This document shows, piece after piece, positions 1 to 13,900 of a stretch of 64,000 nucleotides of DNA. Numbering within the stretch: position 1 is the stretch's first letter; the number at the start of each line of letters is the position of its first letter. Both the position numbers and the translations under genes were made by a program. The notes beneath the pieces were generated by a model, which saw only the letters and a list, made by a program, of their open reading frames with translations, ran no database searches and had not been told where the DNA came from. The stretch is from Ostrinia nubilalis. Lineage: Eukaryota; Arthropoda; Insecta; Lepidoptera; Crambidae. The stretch covers positions 10,744,001 to 10,808,000 of the forward strand of contig NC_087108.1 in NCBI RefSeq assembly GCF_963855985.1, in the 5' to 3' direction.

Positions 1-1600
1 GGGCGGGGCGGGGGCCGGTGCACCAAGGTCAGCCGGCGCACGCATGCGCGCCCGCTCCCCCAGGCCTCAGCCACCTTGCCGGAACCTGCACCCACTCACT
101 TATGTGCTCCTGTGAGCTGCACTCCACATAATGGGCGCCCTCCCCCACATTTCTCGAGTTACGCTCCGTAGATTCCGAATTCTCGGCAGATCCGAGATAA
201 TCATATCCTGTGTGCGTGTTCTCGCACAAAGGAACAGATTTCTATCGGTTTGAAAAGGCTTCGAACGTTTTTCCGCTTCCGCAAACTTTTAGAGTTCAGG
301 GCTCGCCACGTTGGCCGAGTATTCTCGTGATCGTTGTTTGGAGAGCAGCTAGACTCGAGTGCGCTATGACGGACCTAGATATGGCGGTGTAATATAGATA
401 ACACGTGCCACGGTGCGCGTAGGAGCGCGGAGTAGAACGTATCGCGCAAACACTACTACAACAAACAGAAATCCTATTAGCAAGATTAGTGCTTATGACG
501 TAAGGCAAGATGGCTCATTTTCGTGCTCAACGCCATAAAAGTTTACGTTGGCCTAATTGTTCCGTTATCGACGAACACTTAAACTCAATTTAGCAATTCC
601 AAGCTTCGTCGATAGCTTGAAAATCAGTGATTCATGTAAAATGAACTGCTTTCAACCAGATCGATGCCATGACGCCATTTCTTCCTACGCCTTTCAGCGT
701 AGAAAGGAAGACTAACACTGCACCGGCCACGTCTTATTAGAAAGCTATAGCCATTCTGCATAAGAAGCGGCACCGCTACGCGACTCTTGCGTCGGTTCGC
801 ACTGTTGTGCCGCTCGATTCGGTTGCAATGTTCCATTCACCTTATTCGTCGCGTCGAGGTTCAGTGACTCCGCCGGCGACCGACTAACTCCTCAGAACAC
901 GTCATCTGCGTGCTAATGCAGCCGTTTCATCACCTACGGCCGATCGGGGCTCTTTAAATTCTGTAGGTGTCCCGCGGCCGCCGTTGCGACCTCGTTTCGC
1001 GTGCGAGCGAGTGCGGCGAGCTTCATGCAGCGTTATGTAAAGTGCCGAGAGCAGTGCAGCGGCGAGCGTTGCGCTCGACCGCGTGCGCGCCCCCCGCGCC
1101 GCTGCCCCTCGCGATTTCGTCCGCCGTCGGTTTCACTCGCGACGCTCGGCGCGGGGTTCCGGAGGTCGCGCTCCTCCCGCCTCCCTCCTCGAGACGGAAC
1201 CGTCCGCGGCCCTCGGCGGCCACTCAGTCGTCGAGCGGATCGCGTCGACGGCGGCTGGCTCGCCTCGAACTATCGTGTCGCGTAGACGGTCGGCGGTTCG
1301 CGTGAATCGTCACCGCCGGGGGTCCTCCGGCGTCTGTTTTGGGAGTCGTGGTAATTCGCGGTTGCGTTTGCGACGGTCACGACCGCGGAGCTGGCGGCGT
1401 GGGTTGGAAATAGCGTGCGTTATCATCGGCCTCGAGTGGCGAGACGAGATAGCGCGAGGTCGGCGGCACCTGCGCGCCGCGCCCCACGTGCCGACCGCTG
1501 CAGCCGACGATTAGCTGCGGCCTCAGCGCCAGCATCGTCCACCCGCCAGCTTTGCTGAGCGCCCTCCCCCAGCTAGGATTAGCGCGGCGCCTCTCGCCAT
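1..1600. promoter_or_regulatory. CpG-rich island, possible promoter or untranslated exon
   Basis: The first 1.6 kb, and above all 960-1600, is much richer in C+G and in CpG than the AT-rich sequence that follows. Two CACGTG E-boxes are present, at 402-407 and 1485-1490. Open frames here (for example 1083-1514 +) are Arg/Ala/Ser/Pro-rich low-complexity translations with no recognisable domain, so I read them as chance open frames in GC-rich DNA. The island could be a distal promoter or noncoding first exon of Mnt, or the 5' end of a divergent gene to the left. I cannot decide from sequence alone. Confidence 0.4.
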
Positions 1601-3825
1601 TGTTCCCCTTCAGAAAAATCAGACCTTCCCCAAAATTTTCAACGCTTATCTCGATGCGCACCCAAATGTTCATTCAAAACTAAAACGAGTAATTCTTGAA
1701 TTAAAAAGTAGTCAGTCACACTTCATATTGTGAAGAGTCTAGAAGCAACATAATGGTTCTTATCATTTCACAATGTGTCCCTTGAAATATTAGATTACAT
1801 AATTAATTTCCCTGGCAACCATGTAGATATCAAGAAATACCTTCGATACGTGTTTTCGTTTATCTTCAAAGCGTATGTTCAAGTATGTTGTACATTCTTG
1901 CGTCGAAGTTTTAGTCTTAAGTTTTTCCATTTAATGATCACGGGGATAGTTTTGTAACTTCCAGATATTTTCTACTTCGCTAACAAATTGATCCTCTTTG
2001 TCCTGCATCTTTTGATCGTTGTTATTGTCTCTATGATTGGACAATTCAATTGTGTTAGAATCGTTTGATGTATTACCATTACGGGAAATTGGATTCTTGC
2101 TTTTGGATATGCAAAATGTTGTCCCTCCATTCCCTTTAATAGCGTTCAACATTGTAATAAGGCTTTGCGAGTTACAAAACCAGTTCTTTTGTTAAATGTG
2201 TGTACAGTTAATTCTATTAGCAACGTCAGAGCTCCATCGTATTGATTTGTGTCAAGCAAATGAGTATTTATTAAATTGATTCGATTAATTGCACGTCTGT
2301 TGTCAGGTCCGTCTGATTTTTAATTATGTAAAACTATACTCGCAGCATATTTAATAAGTTTAAAATGTTTCTTTGAGTTCTTTGGATTCTTTTTTATTCA
2401 CTGATTTTCTCAGAGTCGTATTCACGATTTTCTTTGTTCTTGTCTTTTTGTTTTTCTATTAAGTTCTTTTAATAATTATGTTTCTTTCTTATAACTTTTG
2501 CTGACTGAACTAAGATTTGTTTAAGTTTACTGGTCAAATTCCTATTTAACCATACAATGGAACGTTTTGCATCGCTTAGAAGTGATACAGGAAAATATTT
2601 GCATTCGTTACAGATAGCTTTATGTACCTACAAAGAGGTGATAATATTAATGTAATTCATTTATTGAACATCGCTTTGTACTCTATGTGTAGAAAAATAA
2701 CTCGAGGCATATAATTTATTTAATTGCGCAAGTTATTGCGCAATAGCAAACTGCAATCTTGTAATGCATCGAATGGTGCTACATCGTCAACTATGTCCCG
2801 ACCTCTAGAATGCTGACTGTCGTCTTTTGAATAATATAACCGAGTTTCGATAATATCCCAGACATTTCCATTAGTCTTTATCTTTGCAAGCTCTTTGTTT
2901 TGATTGATAACGAAAAGTCGAGAGAACGAGACGAATGAATAATTACAATTCCATAATGTAAACAATTTAATTATGAAAATGATTCAACTCCTTTCATTAT
3001 CATCACTTTTGAATTTCTGAACAGACATGGTAATTTGGTGAAATCCCTTTGTCAAATCAAAACGCATCAGAGATCTGGTAGAAAAATCATATTTCCTATT
3101 ACAATCCAATCATCGTGTTCAACCGATATAAATAGTTAGAACTCATAGTGTGTTGTTATAGCTACGCTTACGCTGAGCAGTAGGTAACTAGTTACATAAT
3201 ATAAACACCGACACATGTCGTCGATTCGCTTATATAACTCGCGCGTGTACGCCGACGTACCGATATGCCCGAGACCTTACTATGGGACCGCGTTCCGAGT
3301 ATCGACCTACTTAGAAGTTTCTGCTTATCTTATATTCGCAATGCCCCAAAACCTAATTCGCAAACAAAAGATTTGCTGCCACTGTAGGCACTACAACGAC
3401 TCTAAATGTTGTTTTACAGCCGCTTGTTATTGCACGATAACAGCAATGCTTTCATAGCACGTGTACGCTGTATTTAAGTCTGACTAAACCGATAACATTA
3501 CCAGTGTTACTAGTACGAACACAGCAGCTGCTAATTTTTCTTTATTTGTCGGAGACTGTTGGAAAAACGCCGCTTGACTTCCATTCAGATGCCTCATTCC
3601 GACAAAAGATATTCGCCACGTAACGAATTCTCTATGAATATGCATAACTCGTTAATGTCCTTTGTTTTGTTCCGTTTCAGACTCTAATATTTCATTCGTT
3701 TCTTGAGTAGTATCGTCGTTTCTCTCGTGCAAATGAACATTGTTGAGCAAATTGCAAGATTCGATCGTGTTTCTTTTGCTCGTTGGTTGAAAATCCACTA
3801 TGTCTGCCAATTCGGTCGGCCACTG
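1601..3825. other. AT-rich non-coding stretch
   Basis: I see no convincing gene, RNA or transposon here. Open frames are short and contain no known domain. One further CACGTG E-box lies at 3458-3463. Confidence 0.4.
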
Positions 3826-4576
3826 TACCAGGGCCGCATGAAGTTGTAGGAGGTTGAGTTAACTGTCAGTGGCGGGTGGTGGGGGGCGGGGGGAGTGCAC
3901 GTGCCGGCGAGCCATGCCATGCGTTCGTCGCCCTCCCCTCACTTGTTGAGCGCCGCGCCGTCGCAGCGCAGTCCGACGTTTCCAACTCGCTTCATATCGC
4001 CCATTCTCTTAGCTTCCCTCCTCACACACGCTCGATCTCTTTCTTACAAATATCGTGCGTGCGTAGGTTCGCGTCTGTGACTATCTTATTGATTTCACTT
4101 ATCATATCATTTATAATTTTTTGATTGGCGAACATGAAGCTATCACCCAGTACTTGAAAGGCTATTGGATAGTAAACAACGTAATGTTCCTTACAATGTT
4201 TTTTGACTTTCGTTGTCAGTTTGACGCCTACACCTACACTATCTCAAACAATAAGCATTAACCGAGTCGTTTGAGGTTCCGTGAAACATTCCACCTCTGA
4301 CCTAATTTGTCTTTCTGTCATTAGCAAACGTGTATATTACTTTGGGTGCGCAAACGACAACTCGTTTTCAGTACCGGTCTGATCTCGCAAATGCACCGTC
4401 TGAGAGCAGAATTCCATGTTTTCTAGATCCTTCGCCAGTTACGATGATTAAACTGTGATTATTACCGGAGATAAGTAAATTAAGTGTGAACAATTTAGTT
4501 TGTTAATAGAATGGACAGGACGTAGTGAAATAACAATGGGGACTTGTAGTTAGCAAATGTGCTGCCCCGTCATAGA
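3826..4576 (+). promoter_or_regulatory. Mnt: Likely Mnt promoter and 5' leader
   Basis: A GC-rich patch at 3865-4070 lies 0.5-0.7 kb upstream of the first Mnt coding exon and contains a G-rich tract (3870-3893), a CACGTG E-box (3898-3903) and pyrimidine-rich sequence typical of insect leaders. At 3826-3838 it carries a minus-strand relative of the TGCGCKCCTGGTA motif. The leader holds three upstream ATGs: 4511 (short uORF), 4536-4553 (5-codon uORF), and 4557, which is out of frame and overlaps the main start. No clear TATA box is seen. The exact start site is unknown. A possible 3' splice site (ttttctag near 4426) means the leader could also be spliced from farther upstream. Confidence 0.45.
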
Positions 4577-4991
4577 ATGGGTATACTTATGGAAACCACG
4601 CAAGTGAATCTGGGCACTGCCAGTTACCGGAGGCGGCGAACAGAGACGGAATTGTTCGGCGCGATGGGCACTCCAGGCGATTTCTACGCGGACACGCTGC
4701 ACACCATCGCTATCAATACCAGGGAGACAGAGTTCGGCAGTATTGTCGAGCCAATACCGATCACGCTGAAGGCGTACACACAGTTCCATGCCCATGGACA
4801 CGCGATCAACGGCTACGGGTACCCGCAGCAGCAAGTGTTGACTTCTCTCGTCGCTGCTCCCCGGGTGACCCCAGTCGAGAAACCCTCCACTTCCACATTC
4901 ACACCGAATCCTGTAAAGGAAGAAGTTAAAGAGGTTGTCGAGAAAGTCGCGTTCCCTCCACCGAAGAAAAAATGGATTAGAGAATATTTAG
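4577..4991 (+). CDS. Mnt: Mnt coding exon 1
   Basis: Encodes residues 1-138 plus one base. ATG 4577 is chosen because an in-frame TAG lies at 4547-4549; Met5 at 4589 is an alternative start. The exon ends at a strong donor (G|GTAAGT) in phase 1. The product begins MGILMETTQVNLG and ends with a basic stretch KKKWIREYL. It contains no recognised domain. Its joining to exon 2, 31.4 kb away, rests on matching phase (G + AG gives Glu), so other exons inside intron 1 cannot be excluded. Confidence 0.7.
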
Positions 4992-7900
4992 GTAAGTTTT
5001 GGATTACTTGGATCGAATAATAACTTAGGTGGGGGTTGAGCAAGTTTGAATATTGAACGTTCACGAATGTCGTGCATTAGCCCGTCGAAATCAACTTGTC
5101 AATGCAAGAAACGACCTTGTCACGGCGGTTGTGGCCTCGTCTTGTTTTTGCACAACAATATCTAAGAACACCGCAAACACCTTTTAATAATCGACATAGT
5201 ATTCTTTATTTACGTATGAGTAAAGGCAAAACAGAAAGAAGAGAAACGCAAGCCAGATTTTTCGAAACAAGCAATTTAGCAGTAATAATTACCCTAACTT
5301 TTATGACTGGTTACATATCAATCTGTAATTAACATGTATGCTCGTTTTACATTAATAGTTTACAAGTAACTAGAACTTATTAAAATTTCCAATCCATGTA
5401 GAAACCTTACAAAAGAAATGTAATTTGTCGTTCACATCGAAATTAGATTTGAATTGAGGAAATTAATCATACGTCGTCAACAAAGCTTCGGAAATAGGAA
5501 AACGATGTATGGATTTAAACAGGTAATGAAACATCTGTGGAAGTCGCCTCAAGGCAGGCTTGTCCACAAGGTTAGCCTGCGCATGCGCCGGCTCGCGTAC
5601 GCAGTGATCGTTGGGTCGATTTGCCTAATTGTGAATTGTATTTAATCGGTAATTGGGATTGGGAGTATCAAAATATTGAAGAAAAACTGCCACATAATAT
5701 TGTAATGTCAAAAATAAAAGTTTGTTTGTGAAAAATGAACGTTTAAAACTTGGGTTTCAATGCTTTTTAGTACGAATTAATTTTTCAGGTTGAAATAAAA
5801 CAACGGTACAAAATATTAATCATGATTACATACCAAAATTGGCAAATAAGAAAGATAGGCAATGAACTTTAACTTATTAGCATAAGAGTTGACCCTAATA
5901 GCGTTTATCAACATTATGAATTAATAAAAAACACAAAACTGTTTACACGTGTTTATGCTGGAGTAAATTTTATGGATGTGGATATAATTTATGGTAATAT
6001 TGCTCAAAGGCCGCTGTTTACACGCTATACATAAATCAATTAAGTTGATTTGCATTATAATCTCTAGGGCTCCGTTTTGTTAGTGGAAAATAGCCGGGAA
6101 GCTAAGGGAAGTAGCTGAGCTGATGATAGCTCAATTAAGGATTCTGCTAAAGCGTTTGACTTTGTTAATGACAGATAGAAACTTCATAAATTATGGTGGT
6201 TTTAAAATGCTGAAGAGACTTTTGCTATATTTGATAAAATAATGGTAGGGCAGTCGAAAATTCAACGGGTACCACAAGGAACTATGTTGGGGCCAATATC
6301 ATTAAACGTAAGCACTAAAGATATTTATTATTGCTTTATGTAAATTTTCACGAAATAGGTAACTAGACAACACAAGTGCGCACGCCATCGTGCGACATTA
6401 TATCAGAGTGTGTAATTCAATAAAGATGGCCGACTGTATTGCGTAACCGGGTTTCCCAACTTTTCACACATAGCCTTTTGATAATGCTCGTTATTGGATA
6501 AAGTAAAATTAGGCGTTACCGTTACAGATATTTGTTTTAACAAATGAAAAAGAATTTTAACTGAGTATGTAGTCAAAGATCGTGTCGTTTCATTCAACTT
6601 CACTAAACTTCTTTAATTGAATTAAGAACAAGTAATTGTCCTTTGTCCAGCAGTGGACGTCGTTTGGTTAAAATGAACGCACGAAGTATTTGACCGCAAT
6701 TTCACTTGATGTTAAGTCTAGTCGTCTAGGTAGGCTACCTGCCTAGTTAGTGAATGTTCACTCTTGCCTTTGATTGTTCGGTGAAGATATCACTATCAAG
6801 CGATTTATTGAAACTCATCAACCTAAACATTGTGGCATCTTTTGTAGTTTTTGCAAAAACCATCTTGAAGTGCTCTCGACTTTGGTTCATCCTAGAATAT
6901 TCTTGATATAATAAGAGTTACGGTTAGCGCAAAATTTTTGATTCGATGAAAGCAATCAAACGAGGTCGAAAGAAAAAATACGTAATCTATTGTGTTTATA
7001 TTTGCAGATAAACTCTCGCCTATTTCTGCTTCGTTATCTCTAATTTAATATTAGATAAGGAAGATTGTCGCGTCTAATTGAGCGTCATGTCTGTTACTGG
7101 AAAAATTCGTAATTGGTTTATGATTTTCTTCTTTCTTTTTATTTTGATCGGTTTTGTTATCAATTTGCTTGACTTCAATTAAATGAAAAATGGATTCCAT
7201 TGTTTTTACCATCATGTGGATTGTCAAAACTAAGGTTACATCCCTGGTATTAGACTCCATGATCCCTGACATTGTTCAATGAAAACCGACGTGCCTTTTG
7301 AAGCACAAAAACATTTTTTAACATTAATGATTCAAGCCTTAAATTTTTTTGTTACTGAGAATAAATACTCGATCTGTATATGCCACATCATCATGTAACA
7401 TTCGATTTATTTACATGTAGAGCGTTATCTTAATTTTATTTCGAAAGGTAGTGCAATTTATTGCTATTTGTTTATGTGCAGGAATATCATCTTACCTGCT
7501 TTCCTTTTCACATTCAACTTTAATCTTATCACTAAGCACGTTATTTTCTAGAAAACCCCTATTTTCTTCGTGAAGAGAAACTGCCGGTCCTTTGATCATT
7601 GTTCGCACATCATAAAATATATTTTCACAAACAACATGGTTATCAAGGTTTCTTCGTACAAAAGCGATAAGCGAAACGATATGTCGACGTACGTAACACT
7701 GTTGTCATACGATTAAGAATTCTATTAGTTAGGTATAACGGCCATATTTGTTCATTGTTTGGTACGAGTACATGGAGAAATTAATACTAGGTATAAAGAA
7801 TATAGTTGCGTAAACAATTACGAAGTGCTCTTCATGAAGAAAGCTTTCGATTCTTCATCAATATCATTTGGATATTGATTACTTTCTGTGAAGTCTTCTA

Positions 7901-10900
7901 TAGCACCTTTGTCTCTTTGTTTTGTTTTTACGCCCAAGCTGCTGAACATTCTAAAATAAGAATTTTATACATATACAGGGTGTTTCAAAAAAACCCCTAA
8001 TAACTGAAGGGTATTTAATAGACGTCTATAAAGAGTCCCTTGTTAATTTCTTACAGTCATAGCGACATATTCAAATTTCGGGTAAATTTATGTAAAATAA
8101 AAATATCGATTATAAAAATTCCCATCACTAATTTGGGTTCATTGTCCTACCAGGAGTGACCAGGAGCAACTTTCTATGTTCACGCCCCCGGCCACGCCTC
8201 ATTAAAACATTCTGTGCGCCTAGTATTTACTAGGTATTATTATTATTTAATACCTACGGAGAAAAAAATACACGCACGTCGTTAACAAAACAACAAGCAT
8301 TCAAAATTATGGTTAGGTACATACCTACAAAAGTGGCTCAAAATGACGTCCTCCTCGCTGCACGCAAATTCTTGCCCGTCTTGATATGGCCTGTGTTGCA
8401 TTTCGCACCATGGTAGGCGTTATTGACGCAAACACAGACCTCACACGCTGTTCCATTTCCTCCACGGTATGGCAGTCCGTAAAATAAACTTGGTTTTTCA
8501 CAAAACCCCACAAAAAAAAGTCCAACGGGGTAATATCAGGAGAACGGGCAGGCCACTAGAACCCGATCGATGAAAAGAGCCCGTAGAATGGAGACGTGTC
8601 ACCATATCATGGAAACACTGATACGACGGAAGCCGTCGCTGGTCAGCCGCCGGTCTACCTTCGATAAACTGTTCCCGATAAAGTTCACGGGCTTGAGTTA
8701 AATTTCCATCAGCTCGACCCACACACAACATCATCTCATAATATTCGGAATTAGAAAACATTGCCATTGTAGCAAAACAACACAAAACACAAAGCTTTCG
8801 AAAGTAGTTAAACGATAGGAAAACACACCGATCACGCACGAAGCATATGAACGACCTCAGATCATAGAAGGGAATAGATGTGAAACGGGGGCGTGGCGCG
8901 TGTCTCCGCGATATGCCCAGAAACGAACATCGCCCGCGACGCCAGGTTAGTCGCGATTCAGTCGTACTGAGGAAATGTTCTCCGATATTGTTGGATAATG
9001 CGTCGTAACGTGCAATAACATAAGTGAAACGAAGAACTACAGGAACAATGAAGTCATTTACCACATGTAAGTATTGCAAATCCATTGGTATTTTGCTTAT
9101 AAATAAAAAAAACTAAACATTTTTACGAACGAATTCAGTGCCGTGACATTTACTGCGATATCGAAATTAGTGGTGATAAAAATTCAAACACGTTGTACAT
9201 TGACGATTTAGTTAGCAACCACTTTATGTCATGCGTAACTACTGCGCAATGTATTTTATTTCTTCCGATATCCACTGACGCGTGAAAATACACAGTACGG
9301 CCGCATGTGCCGGTCGTAACATAGTGCAGGGCTCGTGTTCTAATACGGTTTCCTATTATCGATAAATAGAAGTAAATTATAATTTTCTATTTTCTAATTT
9401 TGAATGAAAAAATCATGAGTTGCTTGCGATTTTTAAGTTTTTACAAAAACAATAACAATAGTAGAAGGGATTAGTAACTGTCAACTATGTAATTACTATA
9501 AGAGCTAGTTGAAAGCCTAATATAGGCATTATTTTTGATAAACATACGCGGTACGAATTTCGCCATAATTAAAAAGTTAATGCGCGATAGTAGTTAATAA
9601 TAATTACAGTGATCCTGTTATTATTATTAAAGTAAATAATAATATATTACCAATATTGTAAATACTGGTAAAAATCGCAAGTACCTACTTAACCCATGAC
9701 TTTTCATACAAACTTTGTCAGTCTATAACTTCTATACTCCATCGATAACGACATTGAGCTTTGGTTGGGGTAAATTAATATAAGGTAACTTCATTTAGTC
9801 CCAATAATTGATTCTGAGTTTTTCGTCCATACAAAATGGAACTGAGTCCTTTATGCAAAAATCGTTAAAGAACATAATAATAACGTATAATAATAAAAAG
9901 GTTTTCATACAAGCATTTTTTAAACCAATTTCGAGCCTTGCCCCCAGGATTTAAAGTATCGATATCTTATCGACTCCATTTTATCTTTCTTCTCTCTAAT
10001 TGCTTTTTTCAAAGTGTGCGTCACGTCACGCGGCCATTGATTGGCCATAAGGCACGCCTTCTGGCCAATCACAGCACTTTTAAGCCGGTTGCACATGTTG
10101 TCGTAGACTCTCAGTCGCTTTGTTTTTACACAGTTGAATGTGTGTGTGGGAGCTGTGGTGGGGGAAATGTGGGGACACTGGTTCTCGTTGTAGTTACGCG
10201 CGACTTCATATCTATTCTCTTTCTATGATCTGAGTGAACGACTAAATCAAAGAAGAGCCGACGGCCGGTGTCACGATCTTTCGGCGCTTCCGCAGTGCAA
10301 AGTGGTGCGAACGGGATCGTGCCACATGCCAAATTTTTGCAACTTCTTATTATGACAATGCAACATTTTAGCAATGATTTTAGTACGCTAATTTTTATTT
10401 CGCAGGTAAAGGAATGTCGCAATGTCGTTTATGTACCTACTTTGTCTACCAAGTTACGTCTCATTTTAAAATAGAAGAAATGTTATTGAATTCTCAAATT
10501 TATTTTCATATCAACATTCTAAAGCGTCCCTCAATAATTTTCACTTTTACAAAAGCAGCCTAAGACTGATTTACACGTATTAAATAGTTAAGTAGGTAAC
10601 TAAATTTTAACTTAATTTTAAGTCTATGTCCAAATGTCTCATAATTAGTATGAAACTGCTTATCAAAAGGTGTCAAGTGACAAGCCCCACCCACCAACTT
10701 ACCCGAAAAATGAAGGTAAAATTTAGTTACCTACTTAACTACATAATACGTGAGACTTAATTTTAAGTGATTAAATTGCATTTAAACGACATGCAAATTC
10801 AAATTTAGTTACCTACTTATTACGTGTAAATCAGCCTTAATCATTTGTAAAACATGATGTGAACGCCTCTGTACCTACTAATATCTAAAGATAGAACACT

Positions 10901-13900
10901 ATTCGAATTCCGAACCTTGATGATCTCGTGTGGGAATCGAACCCGCGTTTTCCGCAATCCCTGTGGCTAACCTTTGAGCTACCGAAGCCCCAATGGACCG
11001 AACTAATCTTTAACCTCCTTAATAATAACATGATAAAACATGCAGCGTCCCATTGTCACTTGATGGTGAGTGACGTAGACAACAACGGGACGCTGCACGT
11101 GCTGTCAGCAGTTACAGTCGGCAGCACGGTTCCAAATAGTACCTTAATTTATTCATTTAAGAAAAACACTACAAATTACAATCATGAAAAGACATTGCAT
11201 TGCAGACTTGTTAGACAGTATTGTACTAGATAATAATCCTAAACGTGTTTACACGGGAACATTAATTGCATCTCTGTTAATAATAAACTTTCCTCTTAAA
11301 CTTACTGCAACATCAGAAACATGACTGTTCTACAATTAATGTAAAACCAGAATCAGCTAGCCAAATATGCATTCCGAAAACATATGAGTATGCAATTCAA
11401 ATAGTTGTGCTTAGACGAAAGCTGATGCCAAGTTTGAATTACATAGATTGCGTTTTTCGTGTAAAGGTCAGTTTTTTTTTGCTATTTTTGATTTATTTTG
11501 TTTGACAAAGAGATAATTACAAAACGATTAAATACATGCCATTAAGTAGGTAGTGGCTAAACTTAAATTTAACAAAACATTGAGTGAATGTGTTCAAACA
11601 CGCAAAGTAAATAATAGGCTCGGCGAGTTAAGGAACAAAGGTCACCTTCTCTTTGACTGAGCCTCAATGTTTACACGTTCTGATATCAGTGCAGTGTCAA
11701 TAACGCGCACCTACTTAGTATTTCTCCCATACCTTTATTCAGCCGCCTTGTTTAGTTTAAGCATATTAAAGTAATGGCATCCCGTGATTATGTTCTAGCA
11801 TTACCTTTGTAATAAGTTTACGTTTACAGTAAGAGTTTGCTGAATTAGAATTACATACACAATCTTAAGAGTATTTGTACCACCAAAAGTTTAACATACA
11901 AAAGGCATAATGTTTAAAATTATTTGTGTATAAAAAATTATTGTTGGTCCGGCAATGCATATTTCGGCCCATTGTGTACCAGGCGCGCAGCGCTGCGCAC
12001 GAGTTAGCCGTTAGAGTGGGCGCCAGGGCGGGGGGTGGTGGGCTCCAGGGCGGGGGGTGGTGTTCCCTAGCCCACTCACTAATGAGGTTGCCAACATTTT
12101 CTTTGGGTATTATTTTAATTTTTCATTGATTTTTAAGATTTTAAGTTTAAAAGTACGAGACGATTTTGAAATTTATTAAAGAAAGGTTTATGAGTAAATA
12201 AAAGCATATTTTTTAAATGAATAGTTAAACATTTGGCCGCGATCTCACCTGATGGTAAGTTAGTATTACGATATTGTATCATGCATGAATCATGCCTGAC
12301 TAGTAGACTAGGCATTTATGTGTTTTGAAATAATGATTATGGATGTGAGTAGTTAATGTTTTTGATTTTCTGTTACGACAAATTTTATCGAATGGAGGGA
12401 AAAACTTACACGGAGTTGTACGATACGATGCTGCAGTATGACGTCATGTTCTTCATACCAACTTAAAATTTCATTTTTGGGATATTTGAAAAATGTAATA
12501 AGGCGCCCCACTCGCCCCCGCGAACGCGCGGGTTTAAAAGGTGCCAACCGTTACTATGCAAATGTGCAAACTCAAAACAAGCCACCAAAAAAAATTCTAA
12601 GTAAAAATGTTTACAATCACTGTCTATTAGGGTTTCGTAAAAGAAACTGAAAACCCAAAATGCTTAAGCTCAAGCACTGATGTTTCCCTAGTACTTTTGC
12701 TTCCACGTTGGCCTTTCTTTGAGCGCTTGCCTTACTAAATACAATGTTTGTCAAAATGTACGTTTTTTGTTGTTGTTATTATTATTATTTTAGAATTGTT
12801 TTAAATTCTCAGCATTTTTTTAAATGCCGCTATTAATGTTTATTATTATTGGCAAATTATTACAAAATAATAATAATGGTACAGATGCGTTCACATCAAC
12901 CTTTTTCTGCTTAAATTAGACCCATTTTGCAAGGATTTTGTAAAATATGATGTGAACGCCTCTGTATCCAATGACTACTCAACAAATTGTTAAAATAAAA
13001 AAATGAAATAAAACTAAGGCCTCATTTACGGAGACGCCGGGCATCTTACGCTGTGCGACCAACTGAGTTCAAACATTGGCATTGTGTGTGCATGAGTGCT
13101 TTTACGGAAAAGCGATTTAAGACGCGTATTCTTGAAATGGAACGTTATTTGCAGCCGAATCCTGCGGATGGCTTCGATGCGTCTCACACGGCGTTTATTG
13201 TTGCGGCATGCGTGGCAATACTCGCTGAAGGATTCACCGCGGGAAGAGAGGCTGGCACCACCACTTCACCCGACTCGCATCAATATTTTTTGTGTTTATC
13301 ATGCGCTGCGGCTCCGTAATTATGAGGCCTTATTGGTGCTTATGGTGAACTTACAAACGGGTTACTAAATGCTTATTTTTATACGGAACACAATTCAATC
13401 TTACTCCTGGTGGTACCAGGAAAGGTACTAGGAGTAAGCTAAAGATGGGCGGAAATGCAATTTCAAAGATTAAATAATAACAGAATTCGACTAAAGGTAC
13501 GGTAACGTAACCTACCTGGAATTTCACGGATTTTTTTATTTTTTTTCTGTTGTCTAAGAATGTTTGAAAACTATCATTAGTAGTGATGTTGCTATCGGAA
13601 AAAGTTATTTACTTACGATTTTTTTTCCATCAAGTGGCCTGATTTCGATAGATGAAGTTTTCACAAAATTTTTCAAATGTACGTACACATGTAAAGTGTT
13701 AGTGAGTACCTATTTAAAATGTTTATTTAACGAACAAACATGCTTTGAACACATCGATAAAGGAAGTAGGCAAAAAATGCGGCTAATTGACATTCTGAAA
13801 AATACAAAGTCTATGATTTGCGTTCGATGAACCCCGCTGCAGCTGATCGAAAGTGAGGGAATTCATATCGATATTTTTGGAAACTTTCGATGTACGTTAT

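Noticed and set aside
1083..1514. 143-codon open frame in the first CpG island
   Set aside because: Overlapping frames on both strands are equally open, composition is Arg/Ser/Ala low-complexity, and no domain is seen; expected in GC-rich DNA.
13395..13440. CCTGGTA words as another copy of the dispersed motif
   Set aside because: They lie in a small imperfect palindrome and lack the TGCGC half; counted only as a core match, as are those at 7236, 8153, 15729, 40308 and 61841.
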